From contig NZ_LKST01000001.1 of NCBI RefSeq assembly GCF_001412105.1, positions 762,294 to 826,293 of the forward strand: 64,000 nucleotides of DNA, written 5' to 3'. Origin of the DNA: Corynebacterium oculi (GTDB lineage Bacteria; Actinomycetota; Actinomycetes; Mycobacteriales; Mycobacteriaceae). Below, one piece after another: positions 33,475 to 42,198 of this stretch (position 1 is the first letter of the stretch; each line of letters opens with the position of its first letter). Under the pieces are notes generated by a model. That model saw nothing but the letters and a program-made list of their open reading frames with translations. It did not search any database and was not told the DNA's origin. Both the position numbers and the translations under genes were made by a program.

Positions 33475-34520
33475 GTATTCTGACCACCATTTCCCTGATC
33501 GTGGCCCTGCTGCTGGCCAACGCATTCTTTGTGGCCAGCGAGTTTGCCCTCATCTCCTCGCGCAAGGATCGGATCGAGTCGCTCATCGCCCAGGGCCGCC
33601 CCGGAGCGCAGCGGGTGCTCTATGCCACCGAGCACCTTTCCCTCATGCTCGCCGGGGCGCAGTTTGGCATCACCCTGTGCTCCCTCGTCCTGGGCAAGGT
33701 GGCCGAGCCTGCGGTGGCACACTTCGTGGAGGAGCCCTTCAGCGCGCTGGGGGTGCCGGCCGATCTCATTCACCCCCTCTCGTTTGTCATCGCCCTGGCG
33801 ATCATCACGTTCCTGCACATTCTCTTCGGTGAGATGGTGCCCAAGAACATCGCCATCGCGGGCCCGGAGACCCTGGCCCTGTGGCTGGCCCCCGGCATCA
33901 TCGGCTGGGTGCGCCTGACCAAGCCCATCATCGCGTTTTTGAACTGGGTGGCGCGCATCACCCTGCGCCTTTTTGGCGTCGAGCAAAAGGATGAGCTGGA
34001 TTCCACCGTGGATCAAAACCAATTGGCCTCCATGATCGCGGAATCGCGGGCCGAGGGGTACCTTGACGCGGAGGAACACGCCCGCCTGAGCAAGGCGCTG
34101 CGCTCGGAGAACCGCAGCCTCAAGGAGGTGATGATCCCCCTGGAGGAGGTGCGCAGCCTGGATTATGGCCGCACCGGCCCCACCATCGGGGATCTGGAGG
34201 ATCTTGTGCGCGAGACCGGCTTTTCGCGCTTCCCCGTCACCGGACGCGATGGCTCCTACCTCGGATACATTCACGTCAAGGACGTGCTGGGGTGGATGTC
34301 TGCCTCGTCCCCGCAGACGGTGATCCCGCGCACGGAGTTGCGCCCCCTGATCTTCGTGGATGGCCAGGAACCCCTCGACGAGGCCCTGCACACCCTGCAC
34401 GTGCGCTCCGCGCACATGGCCCAGGTGCGCGATCGCGGGGAACTCATCGGGATCGTGGCCCTGGAGGATCTCATCGAGGAATACGTGGGCACGGTCACGG
34501 ACTGGACGCACGAGGAATAA
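33471..34520 (+). CDS. CNNM/CorC family protein with DUF21 and CBS domains (second copy)
   Basis: 349 residues, homologous to the upstream gene over DUF21 (LAGAQFGITLCSLVLGKVAEPAVAH) and CBS domains (TGFSRFPVTGRDGSYLGYIHVKDVL, RGELIGIVALEDLIEEYVG), but lacking the C-terminal CorC_HlyC domain. The pair is common in actinobacteria and may form hetero-oligomers in the membrane. It starts inside the stop of the first copy; the next gene's ATG shares a base with its own stop. Confidence 0.92.
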   Translation: MSILTTISLIVALLLANAFFVASEFALISSRKDRIESLIAQGRPGAQRVLYATEHLSLMLAGAQFGITLCSLVLGKVAEPAVAHFVEEPFSALGVPADLIHPLSFVIALAIITFLHILFGEMVPKNIAIAGPETLALWLAPGIIGWVRLTKPIIAFLNWVARITLRLFGVEQKDELDSTVDQNQLASMIAESRAEGYLDAEEHARLSKALRSENRSLKEVMIPLEEVRSLDYGRTGPTIGDLEDLVRETGFSRFPVTGRDGSYLGYIHVKDVLGWMSASSPQTVIPRTELRPLIFVDGQEPLDEALHTLHVRSAHMAQVRDRGELIGIVALEDLIEEYVGTVTDWTHEE

Positions 34521-35392
34521 TGCTCTATCTCGCGCCCGAGCAGTGGCGGGCGGCCATGTCCGCCCACGAGCAGCGCGCCGACGCCCTCACCCGGGAGCAC
34601 CGCGCGCGCCGACGCCGCCAAGAAAAGCACCCGGTTTTTGATTTTCTCTTCGATTACTATCAGGTGCGCCCCGGCCAGCTGCGCCGCTGGCACCCCGGCC
34701 TCGGCACGGCGTTGCGCGGCCCCGCACCCCATGCCCAGTGGAAGGATTACTGCGGCACGGACGCGGTGGGCGTCGATACGCAGGCCTTCATGCGCCGCCG
34801 CGGGGAGGGGGTAGCCAAGATCGGGGAACTGCTCACCCGCTCCGCCCGACGCCCGGCGCACTTTGATTGCTTTGGTCTGCACGAGTGGGCGATGGTGTAC
34901 CACGGCACCCCGCGCCACGATCTTCCCCTGCGCCTGGGCGCCACCGGCACCAACGAGGTGGTGGAAAGCCACCAGCTGCGGTGCACGCATTACGATGCCT
35001 TCCGCTTTTTCACCCCGCCCGCGCGTCCCCTGAATCTCACGGTGCTCAGCCGGAAGAAGCAGGTCGAGCACGATCAATGCGGGTGCGTGCACGCCACGAT
35101 GGATCTTTACAAGTGGGCGCATAAGCTCGGCCCCCTCGTGCCCGGACGGGTGCTTCTCGACGCCTTCGTGCTCGCCCGCAGCGCCCGCGTGTTAGACATG
35201 GAGGCCTCGCCCTACGACGTGCGCGGCCTGGGGTTTGGGGTGGTGCCCATCGAGACCACGGAGGGCAAGGCCGAATACGTGCGCCGTCAGCGCGAACTTG
35301 CCCGCAGCGCCCAGCCGATCCGGGAGGCCCTGGTGGAGATTATTGATAGAGTCAAAGAGGCTAAACTTCTAGCTAAAAGTGAGACTACCTAA
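34520..35392 (+). CDS. Conserved hypothetical, often annotated '3-methyladenine DNA glycosylase'
   Basis: 290 residues. The pattern EKHPVFDFLFDYYQVRPGQLRRWHPG followed by HFDCFGLHEWAMVYHG and NLTVLSRKKQVEHDQCGCVHATMDLYKWAHKLGP defines a family found across actinobacteria. The glycosylase name is a database habit: I see no helix-hairpin-helix or AAG-type motif. Several conserved His, Cys and Asp residues (HFDC, HDQCGCVHA) suggest a metal-dependent enzyme. ATG 34520 overlaps the previous stop, so it belongs to the CorC-type operon. Confidence 0.72.
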   Translation: MLYLAPEQWRAAMSAHEQRADALTREHRARRRRQEKHPVFDFLFDYYQVRPGQLRRWHPGLGTALRGPAPHAQWKDYCGTDAVGVDTQAFMRRRGEGVAKIGELLTRSARRPAHFDCFGLHEWAMVYHGTPRHDLPLRLGATGTNEVVESHQLRCTHYDAFRFFTPPARPLNLTVLSRKKQVEHDQCGCVHATMDLYKWAHKLGPLVPGRVLLDAFVLARSARVLDMEASPYDVRGLGFGVVPIETTEGKAEYVRRQRELARSAQPIREALVEIIDRVKEAKLLAKSETT

Positions 35393-35407
35393 AGGGAGGG
35401 CTTCCGG

Positions 35408-36616
35408 GTGCCGGGCCAACATAGATCAGAAACCAAGAGCCATGGCGCGGTGATCACCACGGTCATCGTCATCATCCTCGTGATCGCCGCCATCGTGTGG
35501 TGGTTGTTCTATCACAAGGACGATTCCGCCGATAACCCCCAGGCCGAGGGCACCTGCGAGCACACGGTGGTCCTTCCCGTCGCGGAACAGTACCCCGGCG
35601 CCGCGGATATGTTCCTGCGCGACTTCTCCGCCGAATGCGTCAACCCGGAACTCGTGGACTCCCCCGCGCAGGCCGCCCTCTACGTGGGTGTGGACTCCCC
35701 CGCCACCGACGCCCTCCTGGCGGAGCAGGGCCGCAGCCGCGTTCCCGGCGAGGCGCAGCCGGTAGGCTCCACCCCCGTGGGCCTGAGCACGCCGCAGCCG
35801 AGCACCGCCGAGGTCGATCCGCAGACCGTGTTCTACGGCCCCGACGCCGCCGTGGCGCAGGCCGCGGCCCTGGCCCTCACCCACGATGCCGATGCCGCGC
35901 AGGCCCTCGCCGAGCGCGACGTCCAGGCCCCAGCCCCCGAGGACCCGACGGTGCCGCTGGCGGTGACCGCCACCACCAACCCGGAGGGCCGCGCCTTTAC
36001 CCCCCTTCCCGAGGCCGAGCTCACCTTTGTCGCCCTCGCGCTGAACCCCCAGGAAGGAATCTCTCAGGAGGCCATCGACGCCGCCGTGGCCGCCGCCTCC
36101 CCCCAGGCTCAGCCGGAACAAGAAGTGCAGCAGGCCGCCCCCCAGACCCTCTTCCTCCTGGATACCTCCGAGGGCATGGCCCCGCAGCTGGATGCCGCGC
36201 GCGCCGCCCTGACCGCCGAGGCGCAGGCCAACGGCCAGCCGGTGGCGCTGTGGAACTATTCCTCCCCGCTGAACCCCGGCGTCACCCGCCCCTGGCGCGA
36301 TAACGTTCCCTTCGGCCCCGCCCAGGACATCGAGCCGGTTCTTCAGGGCTTCGGCACCGGCGGCATCCCGCTGACCCGCACGTCCGTCCTCGCTGCCCTG
36401 CGTACCGCCGCCGAGCAGGCGCAGTCCACCGGACAGCCCACTCGCGTGGTTCTCTTTACCTCCGGCACCGCCCCGGAAGATCTCGATGATGCCGCGTTTA
36501 GCCGCCAGCTGACCAGCGCATTAGAAAACCCCCAGGTGTCCCTGGAGGTTGTGCAAGTGGACGATCAGGTGGATCAGATCCTGAACGATCAGGCGGATTC
36601 CACCCGGAATCTCTAG
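35408..36616 (+). CDS. Membrane-anchored protein with a degenerate vWA domain
   Basis: 402 residues. One membrane helix at about residues 15-35, a periplasmic-binding-like Ala/Pro-rich middle, and a C-terminal von Willebrand A domain starting TLFLLDTSEGMAPQLDAARAAL, with TRTSVLAALRTAAEQAQ and TRVVLFTSGTAPEDLDD. The MIDAS metal site DxSxS reads DTSEG, so the third ligand is lost and metal-dependent adhesion is doubtful. AAAGGGAGGG precedes GTG 35408. Its tail overlaps the convergent MerR gene by 4 bp. Function unknown; cell-envelope role likely. Confidence 0.8.
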   Translation: MPGQHRSETKSHGAVITTVIVIILVIAAIVWWLFYHKDDSADNPQAEGTCEHTVVLPVAEQYPGAADMFLRDFSAECVNPELVDSPAQAALYVGVDSPATDALLAEQGRSRVPGEAQPVGSTPVGLSTPQPSTAEVDPQTVFYGPDAAVAQAAALALTHDADAAQALAERDVQAPAPEDPTVPLAVTATTNPEGRAFTPLPEAELTFVALALNPQEGISQEAIDAAVAAASPQAQPEQEVQQAAPQTLFLLDTSEGMAPQLDAARAALTAEAQANGQPVALWNYSSPLNPGVTRPWRDNVPFGPAQDIEPVLQGFGTGGIPLTRTSVLAALRTAAEQAQSTGQPTRVVLFTSGTAPEDLDDAAFSRQLTSALENPQVSLEVVQVDDQVDQILNDQADSTRNL

Positions 36617-37173
36617 GAGGTTTTGCGCGCCCGTCGGCGGGCGGCAAGCTCATCGACGGCGATCACGTTCCCCACCTCCGCGATCCGCTCGGAGGGGAAG
36701 GCCGCGATGGTCCCGGAGAGTTCCTTCACGATCCCCGGCACCGCGATACCGAATACTCCCTGCCCCCCGCCCAGAAGGTCGATGACCTCGTCGGCCGAGT
36801 GACACTCGTACACGGTGGTGCCGTCAGAGACCAGGGTGATCTCCGCGATGTCGTCCACGCCGCGATCCCGGAGGCGCTCCACGGCGAGGCGGATATTCTG
36901 AAGAGAAATGCCGGTGTCCAGCAGGCGTTTAACGATCTTGAGCACCAGGATGTCGCGGAAGGAATAAAGGCGCTGCGAGCCGGAGCCCTGGGCGCCGCGA
37001 ATGGAGGGCTTCACCAGGTTCGTGCGCGCCCAGTAATCCAGCTGGCGATAGGTAATCCCCGCGACCTGGCAGGCGATGGGCACACGATACCCCACCTCTT
37101 CACCCGGCCCCAGGTCAAAGAGTGATTCCTGCACAGGGCGATCCTGGATATTGCTCACGCTCGGTACTCCCAT
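36613..37173 (-). CDS. MerR family transcriptional regulator (Rv1830-like)
   Basis: 186 residues. N-terminal MerR helix-turn-helix and wing (GYRVPIACQVAGITYRQLDYWARTNLVKPSIRGAQGSGSQRLYSF), then a C-terminal domain with VYECHSADEVIDLLGGGQGVFGIAV. The same protein lies beside the DUF151 nuclease in M. tuberculosis (Rv1830). No effector cysteines of metal-sensing MerR types. ATG 37173 is given, but GGGAG at 37171-37167 sits exactly 8 nt before an in-frame GTG at 37158, which may be the real start. Confidence 0.9.
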   Translation of the reverse strand: MGVPSVSNIQDRPVQESLFDLGPGEEVGYRVPIACQVAGITYRQLDYWARTNLVKPSIRGAQGSGSQRLYSFRDILVLKIVKRLLDTGISLQNIRLAVERLRDRGVDDIAEITLVSDGTTVYECHSADEVIDLLGGGQGVFGIAVPGIVKELSGTIAAFPSERIAEVGNVIAVDELAARRRARKTS

Positions 37174-37254
37174 GATGTGTTGATCGTGTCCGCGACTCGC
37201 GCGCTTTTCTCATCGCCAAGATTATCCCAAGGACACAAAAATCACGCGAGACAC

Positions 37255-37283
37255 GCCCTAAACCTCAACTTGAAGTTTAGGGC
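37255..37283 (-). terminator. Hairpin after the DUF151 nuclease gene
   Basis: GCCCTAAAC and GTTTAGGGC form a perfect 9-bp stem with an 11-nt loop, touching the last base of the nuclease stop codon. ATTTTT follows only about 15 nt downstream in the minus direction. It probably separates the odhI-ftsR-nuclease transcripts from the second MerR gene. Confidence 0.65.
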
Positions 37284-37831
37284 TAAGTTTCATCGTTGTC
37301 ATCCCGGGCATCACCCGCAAGATCCTCCTCCGAGACCCCCAGCTCGCGCATCATGCGCTCAAAGTCTGCGTCTGCCTGCGCGTTTCCCACGATGGGCTCC
37401 TCCGCCTCACCGAAACTCACGTGTAGGTATTCCGCCAGGGCGTCATCGGCGGCGAAGAAGGAAAACTGCGTGAGCACGTCCTCCGAAACCCCAAAGGGCA
37501 GTTCCAGGGCCTGCGCCACCATCAGCGCATCCGAGGGGCGGGCGTCCAACTCCGTGCCGTCGTGCAGGGTAATCGTAGCCACAAAAACGCCCTCGAAGGC
37601 ACTGGTGATGCCGATGTCCGCGACCCCCGCGCCGCGCAGCGTCTCCGCGAGAAGATCGACCGTTCCCGGGCGGCGTGGCTCATACCCCGCCGCCCGGGCC
37701 TCGATCTCCGCCGCGGCGAGCGGAGAGACCCAGAGCGGCAAAACCCGGTTGCGCTGCGCCCAACGCAGCACCACGCAGTAAAAGTTCTCCGGGCCGGTGC
37801 TGTGTACGCCGTGAAACTCAACGGGAATCAT
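37283..37831 (-). CDS. Bifunctional nuclease family protein (DUF151)
   Basis: 182 residues. DUF151/DNase-RNase core: MIPVEFHGVHSTGPENFYCVVLRWAQRNRVLPLWVSPLAAAEIEARAAG region, FVATITLHDGTELDARPSDALMVAQALELP. An acidic C-terminal tail (SEEDLAGDARDDNDET) follows. Relatives in plants and mycobacteria have been described with nuclease activity, but a bacterial role is not settled. Its ATG overlaps the ftsR stop by 4 bp. Confidence 0.9.
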   Translation of the reverse strand: MIPVEFHGVHSTGPENFYCVVLRWAQRNRVLPLWVSPLAAAEIEARAAGYEPRRPGTVDLLAETLRGAGVADIGITSAFEGVFVATITLHDGTELDARPSDALMVAQALELPFGVSEDVLTQFSFFAADDALAEYLHVSFGEAEEPIVGNAQADADFERMMRELGVSEEDLAGDARDDNDET

Positions 37832-38535
37832 AGATCCAACTCATCGCGCAGGGCTTTTTTGAACAAGGAGGCGTGGAGGGACACCACCAGCGCGCTCATC
37901 TGCTGGCTCATCTCCTCTGCCTGCTGCTTGGCGCTGAGCGAGCGGGACTTTGCCACCGGGCCGGCCACCTGCCCGATCAGATCGGCCTGGCGCCGGGCGG
38001 CGTTGCGCAAGGAGCGCAGGTGCCTCGCATCAAAGCCAAAGCCGCGCAGGGCCTCGGCGTTGCTCACCACAGTGACGTCATCGGCGCTAAAAAGCCCCGC
38101 CGCGTCCGGGCTGATGAGCCGCGCCTCGATGCAGGCCTCCACCGCGGAACCCTCCACGCCCGCTTTCTGCGCCACCTCCACGTCGGTGAGGCGCAAGGGT
38201 GAGGTGCGGAAGTTCTCCGGGGCCACCAGGGCGTGCGAAATGGCGGTGACCTGCCCGGAGTCCATTGCCTCCAGCTGCTCACGGATCACCTTGAGCGGGA
38301 GGTAATTATCGCGCTGCGTGGTCAGAATGTAGCGCAACCGCTCCACGTCCTGATCCGTAAATCGGCGGTAACCCGAGGAGGTACGTTGAGGGGTCACCAG
38401 CCCTTCCGATTCCAAAAAGCGTATCTTGGACACGGTGACGTCGGGGAACTCCTGACGCAACCGCTCCAAGACCACCCCAATGGACATCGTCTTTTTCGGC
38501 TTGGGTGCAGCCGCAGCTTTACTTACAGCGCTCAT
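37828..38535 (-). CDS. ftsR: MerR family regulator FtsR
   Basis: 235 residues. A short Lys/Ala/Pro-rich N terminus (SKAAAAPKPKKTMSIG) precedes the MerR HTH (MSIGVVLERLRQEFPDVTVSKIRFLESEGLVTPQRTSSGYRRFTDQDVERLRYIL). It corresponds to Rv1828 and to FtsR of C. glutamicum, an activator of ftsZ. The gene order odhI-ftsR-nuclease-MerR is the diagnostic context. ATG 38535 is preferred over upstream codons that would run into the odhI 3' end. Confidence 0.92.
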   Translation of the reverse strand: MSAVSKAAAAPKPKKTMSIGVVLERLRQEFPDVTVSKIRFLESEGLVTPQRTSSGYRRFTDQDVERLRYILTTQRDNYLPLKVIREQLEAMDSGQVTAISHALVAPENFRTSPLRLTDVEVAQKAGVEGSAVEACIEARLISPDAAGLFSADDVTVVSNAEALRGFGFDARHLRSLRNAARRQADLIGQVAGPVAKSRSLSAKQQAEEMSQQMSALVVSLHASLFKKALRDELDL

Positions 38536-38560
38536 AGATGAAATAAGGATGAAAGAGGAT

Positions 38561-38983
38561 TTACTTTGAGGCGGAAAGATACACCAGGCGGAACTTGCCG
38601 ATCTGGATTTCATCGCCGGTGGACAGGGTCTCCGCGTTGCGCGGCTCGCGGTTTACGTAGGTGCCGTTGAGGGATCCCACGTCCACCACCTCGTACTCTC
38701 CATCGTCGGTGAGGCGGAACTCCGCGTGACGGCGGGAGACGGTGACATCATCGAGAAAGATGTCCGACTCCGGGTGGCGGCCCGCAGTGGTGGTCGCCTG
38801 ATCGAGCAGGAACCGGGCACCGGCATTGGGGCCACGCTTGACCACGAGGAGAGCGGAACCCTCCGGCAGATTCTCCGCGCTCACGGCGGCCGGAGCGCTC
38901 GATTCCATCTCCTTGAGCAGTTCAGCGCGGAAAACCGAGGTGGTTTCCACCTGCTGCTGGCCGGTTCCGGTGTTCTCGCTCAT
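38561..38983 (-). CDS. odhI: FHA-domain inhibitor of 2-oxoglutarate dehydrogenase, OdhI/GarA
   Basis: 140 residues. The N-terminal tail carries the phosphorylation motif VETTSVFRAELL (Thr14 and Thr15), target of PknG and PknA/B kinases. The FHA domain (about 45-135) has the phosphothreonine-binding residues in TTAGRHPESDIFLDD, VSRRHAEF and SLNGTYVN. Unphosphorylated OdhI binds and inhibits OdhA, linking carbon flow to glutamate synthesis; phosphorylation makes the tail fold onto its own FHA domain and releases the enzyme. Length and motifs are complete. Confidence 0.97.
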   Translation of the reverse strand: MSENTGTGQQQVETTSVFRAELLKEMESSAPAAVSAENLPEGSALLVVKRGPNAGARFLLDQATTTAGRHPESDIFLDDVTVSRRHAEFRLTDDGEYEVVDVGSLNGTYVNREPRNAETLSTGDEIQIGKFRLVYLSASK

Positions 38984-39056
38984 TCTCTTCTTCCTCCACG
39001 TGTTAGGGGTAAACGCTAACTACACATCATAGCGATGTGTCCATCTCTCGACGATG

Positions 39057-41312
39057 TTACCGGAAGATACTCCCTATGCCCCGCACAACGGAGTTCCCCC
39101 CGGCGAGCGGGTTATCCGAGACCATGTACGTCCACGTGGCCGAGGGGCGCGCCAGCCCGTAGTCCTCCAGGTGCGCCCCGGCTTCGTCGATAGTCACCTC
39201 GCTGAACGTCTCCACCGCCGCATCCACCGCCCGTTGCGCCAATTCCTTGAACTCGCGCACGGCTATGCGGTGATACTCGTCCAGCGGCGTCTCCCGGGCG
39301 ATGGCACGCAGGTGGATGGATTCGCGGACGTCATCCATCAGGGCCAGGTGATCGGCCCAGGCGGCATCCAGGTGATACAGCATGATCTGACGCGCGGCCT
39401 GCTCCCTAGATTCCAGGCCCGCCACCTCGGCGGCGCGCTGCGGAGCCCGCTCGGAGAGTTCCGCCCAGGCCTGGTCGGTATCCAACAGGCGGGCGCGGCG
39501 GGCGTCGATGATCTCTCGCTGATCCGCCAGGAGCTTATTGTACTTCCAGGTCTGCGCGTGAATCTCCAGCAACTGCCCCTCGGTCACCCGCTGGCAGTGT
39601 TCCACAAAATCCTGCACCTTCTTTTGCTCGATGCGCCCCTGGGCATCCGGCTTCGCCGTTACTTCCTCGCCCGCTCCCCCGGTAGCCACCACGTCATCCT
39701 CCAGGGAGACAAAAAAGAGTGAGAGGCCGGGATCGCCCTGGCGGCCCGCGCGGCCGCGCAGCTGGTTATCCAGGCGCGCGGAGCGGTGCCGCGAGGTGCC
39801 GATCACCGCCAGCCCCTCCGTCACCCCCTCCCCCAGCCGAATATCCGTGCCGCGCCCCGCCATCTGGGTGGACACGGTCACGCGCCCAGGCTGCCCGGCC
39901 TGGGCGATGATGCCGGCCTCCTCCGCGTCGTTCTTGGCGTTGAGCACGGCGGCCTTGATCCCCCGGCGGCGCAACGCCTCGGCCAGCGCCTCTGATTCCG
40001 CCACGTCCTGCGTGCCCACCAACACCGGCTGCCCGGTGGCGTGCAGCAGCGCGATCTCCTCCACGATGGCGGTGTTCTTCTCCTCCATCGTGGCGTAGAT
40101 CCGATCCGCCTCGTCGAAGCGGCGCAGGGGCTTTTCTCTCTCGATCACGGAAACCCTCAGGTCATAGAACTGCCGCAACTGATCGGTGGCCTCCACCGCC
40201 GTGCCCGTCATGCCGCATACCAGGGGGTAGCGCCCCATGAGCGCCTGAAGCGTCATCGTGTCGAGGATCTTGCCCCCCTCCGTCACCGATAGGCCCTCCT
40301 TGGCCTCCACGGCAGCCTGCAAGCCGTCGGGCCAGCGCTGAAGGTCCGCCACGCGGCCACGGGAGGCGTCGATAAGCTGCACCTTGCCCTCACGCACGAT
40401 GTAATGCACGTCTCGGTGCAGCAGCGCCTTGGCGTGCAGGGCTAGGTTCACCTGCACCAGGGTGCTCCCCACGTGATCGTCGTCGTACAGGCTCTCAATC
40501 CCCAGGGCACGCTCCACCTTGTGCGCGCCCTCCTCGGTGAGGAATACGTTGCGCCGATCATCATCGGTGGTGTAATCCTCCTTTTCGTGCAGGCCACGCA
40601 CCACGTCCGTGATCTGCCCGGTGGGCGCGGCGCCCGGTTGGCTGCCCGCAAGGACCAGAGGCACCAGGGCCTCGTCCACCAGCACGGAATCCGCCTCGTC
40701 CACCAGCGCCACGTCCGCCGGGGCCTGCACCGCCTCCGAGCGCCGCGTGATCTGATGATCGCGCAGCACGTCGAAGCCGATCTCATTGACCGGCCCGTAC
40801 ACCACGTCACAGGCATAGGCTTCCCGACGCCGCTCCGGGGGCAGCGCCTCCGTGATCGCCCCCACGCTCACCCCGAAGAACTCCACCAGGGGGCTCATCC
40901 ACTGGGCATCGCGCGCCGCGAGGTAATCATTGACCGTGATGACGTGCACGCGCTTGCCCATGAGGCCAAAGCCCGTGGCGGCCATCGCTCCCACCAGGGT
41001 TTTCCCCTCGCCGGTGGCCATGTGCACCACATCGCCCTCCAGCAGCCGCAGCACCGCCTGGGACTGCACCTTGAACGGGCTCATGCCCAGCGTGCGCCGC
41101 GAGGCCTCCCCCAGCACCGCCAGGAACTCCGCGGGGTCCTTGAGCTCCCCGCCCGCCAGCGCGGTGCGCGCTCGCTCATTGAGTTCCTCGCGGCTAAGCT
41201 GCGCCAGGTCCTCCGCGCGCCGTGCCGCGTCCTCCGTGATCGCAATGCTGCGCTTCTGGTTCCTGCTCGTTCCCGAGCCCATGGCCTTCCAGAACCAGTC
41301 AAATGCGCCCAT
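39057..41312 (-). CDS. secA2: Accessory preprotein translocase ATPase SecA2
   Basis: 751 residues, shorter than housekeeping SecA (about 840-950) and without the C-terminal zinc-binding tail. Walker A MATGEGKT, DEAD motif LVDEADSVLVDEA, QMAGRGTDI and LRGRAGRQGDPG motif VI, plus the helical scaffold GIGSIFR end. Exports a restricted set of proteins in mycobacteria and is required for growth in C. glutamicum. It lies beside odhI as in mycobacteria (Rv1821-Rv1827 region), here without the glycine cleavage and pgsA genes between. Confidence 0.95.
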   Translation of the reverse strand: MGAFDWFWKAMGSGTSRNQKRSIAITEDAARRAEDLAQLSREELNERARTALAGGELKDPAEFLAVLGEASRRTLGMSPFKVQSQAVLRLLEGDVVHMATGEGKTLVGAMAATGFGLMGKRVHVITVNDYLAARDAQWMSPLVEFFGVSVGAITEALPPERRREAYACDVVYGPVNEIGFDVLRDHQITRRSEAVQAPADVALVDEADSVLVDEALVPLVLAGSQPGAAPTGQITDVVRGLHEKEDYTTDDDRRNVFLTEEGAHKVERALGIESLYDDDHVGSTLVQVNLALHAKALLHRDVHYIVREGKVQLIDASRGRVADLQRWPDGLQAAVEAKEGLSVTEGGKILDTMTLQALMGRYPLVCGMTGTAVEATDQLRQFYDLRVSVIEREKPLRRFDEADRIYATMEEKNTAIVEEIALLHATGQPVLVGTQDVAESEALAEALRRRGIKAAVLNAKNDAEEAGIIAQAGQPGRVTVSTQMAGRGTDIRLGEGVTEGLAVIGTSRHRSARLDNQLRGRAGRQGDPGLSLFFVSLEDDVVATGGAGEEVTAKPDAQGRIEQKKVQDFVEHCQRVTEGQLLEIHAQTWKYNKLLADQREIIDARRARLLDTDQAWAELSERAPQRAAEVAGLESREQAARQIMLYHLDAAWADHLALMDDVRESIHLRAIARETPLDEYHRIAVREFKELAQRAVDAAVETFSEVTIDEAGAHLEDYGLARPSATWTYMVSDNPLAGGNSVVRGIGSIFR

Positions 41313-41364
41313 AAGGTGTTGCCTTCCGTAGCGTGTGGGGTTACAAGCCCTCTATCCTAGGGCA

Positions 41365-42051
41365 ATGCGCCCCCATCACGTCGCCCTCCCGTTCACCAAG
41401 GGCACTATCGACGCCCCCGAACACCCGCGCTCCTACGCCCTCATCGCGCACTGCTTCGCCGGCTCGCGTCACAACCTCGCCACCGCCCGCATCAGCAAGC
41501 GCCTCGCCCACCACGGCATCGCCACCCTGCGCTTTGACTTCCCCACCCTCCTGCTCGGCGAGCACATTGAGCACCTGCGCCGCGCGCACTCCTGGCTTTC
41601 CGAGCATTATCGCGCCCCGAGCCTGCTCATCGGGCATTCGCTCGGCGGGGCCGCCGTGCTCAGGGCCGGTATCGACGTCCCCTGCGTCACCGTCGGCAGC
41701 CCGCACAACCCGCACCGCAGCATCCTGCCCTACGTCCACGGCGGCAGCGCCACCATCACCGGGCACACCATCGACCTTCCCGACGGCTTCTTAGCGGACC
41801 TCGCCGCCCATTCTTCCTACGCCCCGCCCACGGCACCGTTGCTCACGCTCCACTCGCCCACGGATGAGGTGGTGCCCATCGCGGAGGCCGAGGATATTTT
41901 CCGCCACGCTGCCTACCCTAAATCCCTCCTCAGCCTGGAAGATTCCGATCACATGCTGACCGCCCCCGGGGCCGCGCACCGGGCCGCCGACCTAATCCAT
42001 GCCTGGTTTGAGTCCATTTCCGGCCGCTGCGCTGGCGATTTAATAAAATAA
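41365..42051 (+). CDS. Alpha/beta hydrolase
   Basis: 228 residues. Oxyanion region ALIAHCFAGSRHNLATARISKRLAHHGIATLRFDFP, nucleophile elbow LLIGHSLGGAAVL (Ser at about residue 88), acid in LHSPTDEVVPI, and His in LEDSDHMLT. It resembles the hydrolase half of the OsmC fusion at 17.4-18.5 kb, which is disrupted, so this could be a surviving paralogue without OsmC. TATCCT (41353-41358) lies 6 nt before ATG 41365, so it is probably leaderless. Substrate unknown. Confidence 0.85.
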   Translation: MRPHHVALPFTKGTIDAPEHPRSYALIAHCFAGSRHNLATARISKRLAHHGIATLRFDFPTLLLGEHIEHLRRAHSWLSEHYRAPSLLIGHSLGGAAVLRAGIDVPCVTVGSPHNPHRSILPYVHGGSATITGHTIDLPDGFLADLAAHSSYAPPTAPLLTLHSPTDEVVPIAEAEDIFRHAAYPKSLLSLEDSDHMLTAPGAAHRAADLIHAWFESISGRCAGDLIK

Positions 42052-42093
42052 GCACACTGCTGTAACCTCTTCCTCGTTGCAGATACTGCACAA

Positions 42094-42170
42094 CGGACTG
42101 TGGCGCAGTTTGGCAGCGCACTACACTGGGGGTGTAGGGGTCGCAGGTTCAAATCCTGTCAGTCCGACCA
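42094..42170 (+). tRNA. tRNA-Pro (anticodon GGG)
   Basis: 77 nt cloverleaf: acceptor CGGACTG paired with CAGTCCG, D arm GCGC...GCGC, anticodon stem CTACA/TGTAG with loop CTGGGGG (anticodon GGG), T arm GCAGG-TTCAAAT-CCTGT, encoded CCA end. It reads proline CCC/CCU codons. Confidence 0.96.
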
Positions 42171-42171
42171 C

Positions 42172-42197
42172 AAAAGGCGCGGGAAACCGCGCCTTTT
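42172..42197. terminator. Bidirectional intrinsic terminator after tRNA-Pro
   Basis: AAAAGGCGCG and CGCGCCTTTT form a perfect 10-bp stem with a 6-nt loop, ending in T4 on both strands. It ends the tRNA transcript and the convergent esterase operon, whose stop lies 2 bp away. Confidence 0.88.
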
Positions 42198-42198
42198 G

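Noticed and set aside
42094..42170. Possible prophage or integrative-element attachment at tRNA-Pro
   Set aside because: No integrase nearby and no second copy of the tRNA 3' end in the window.
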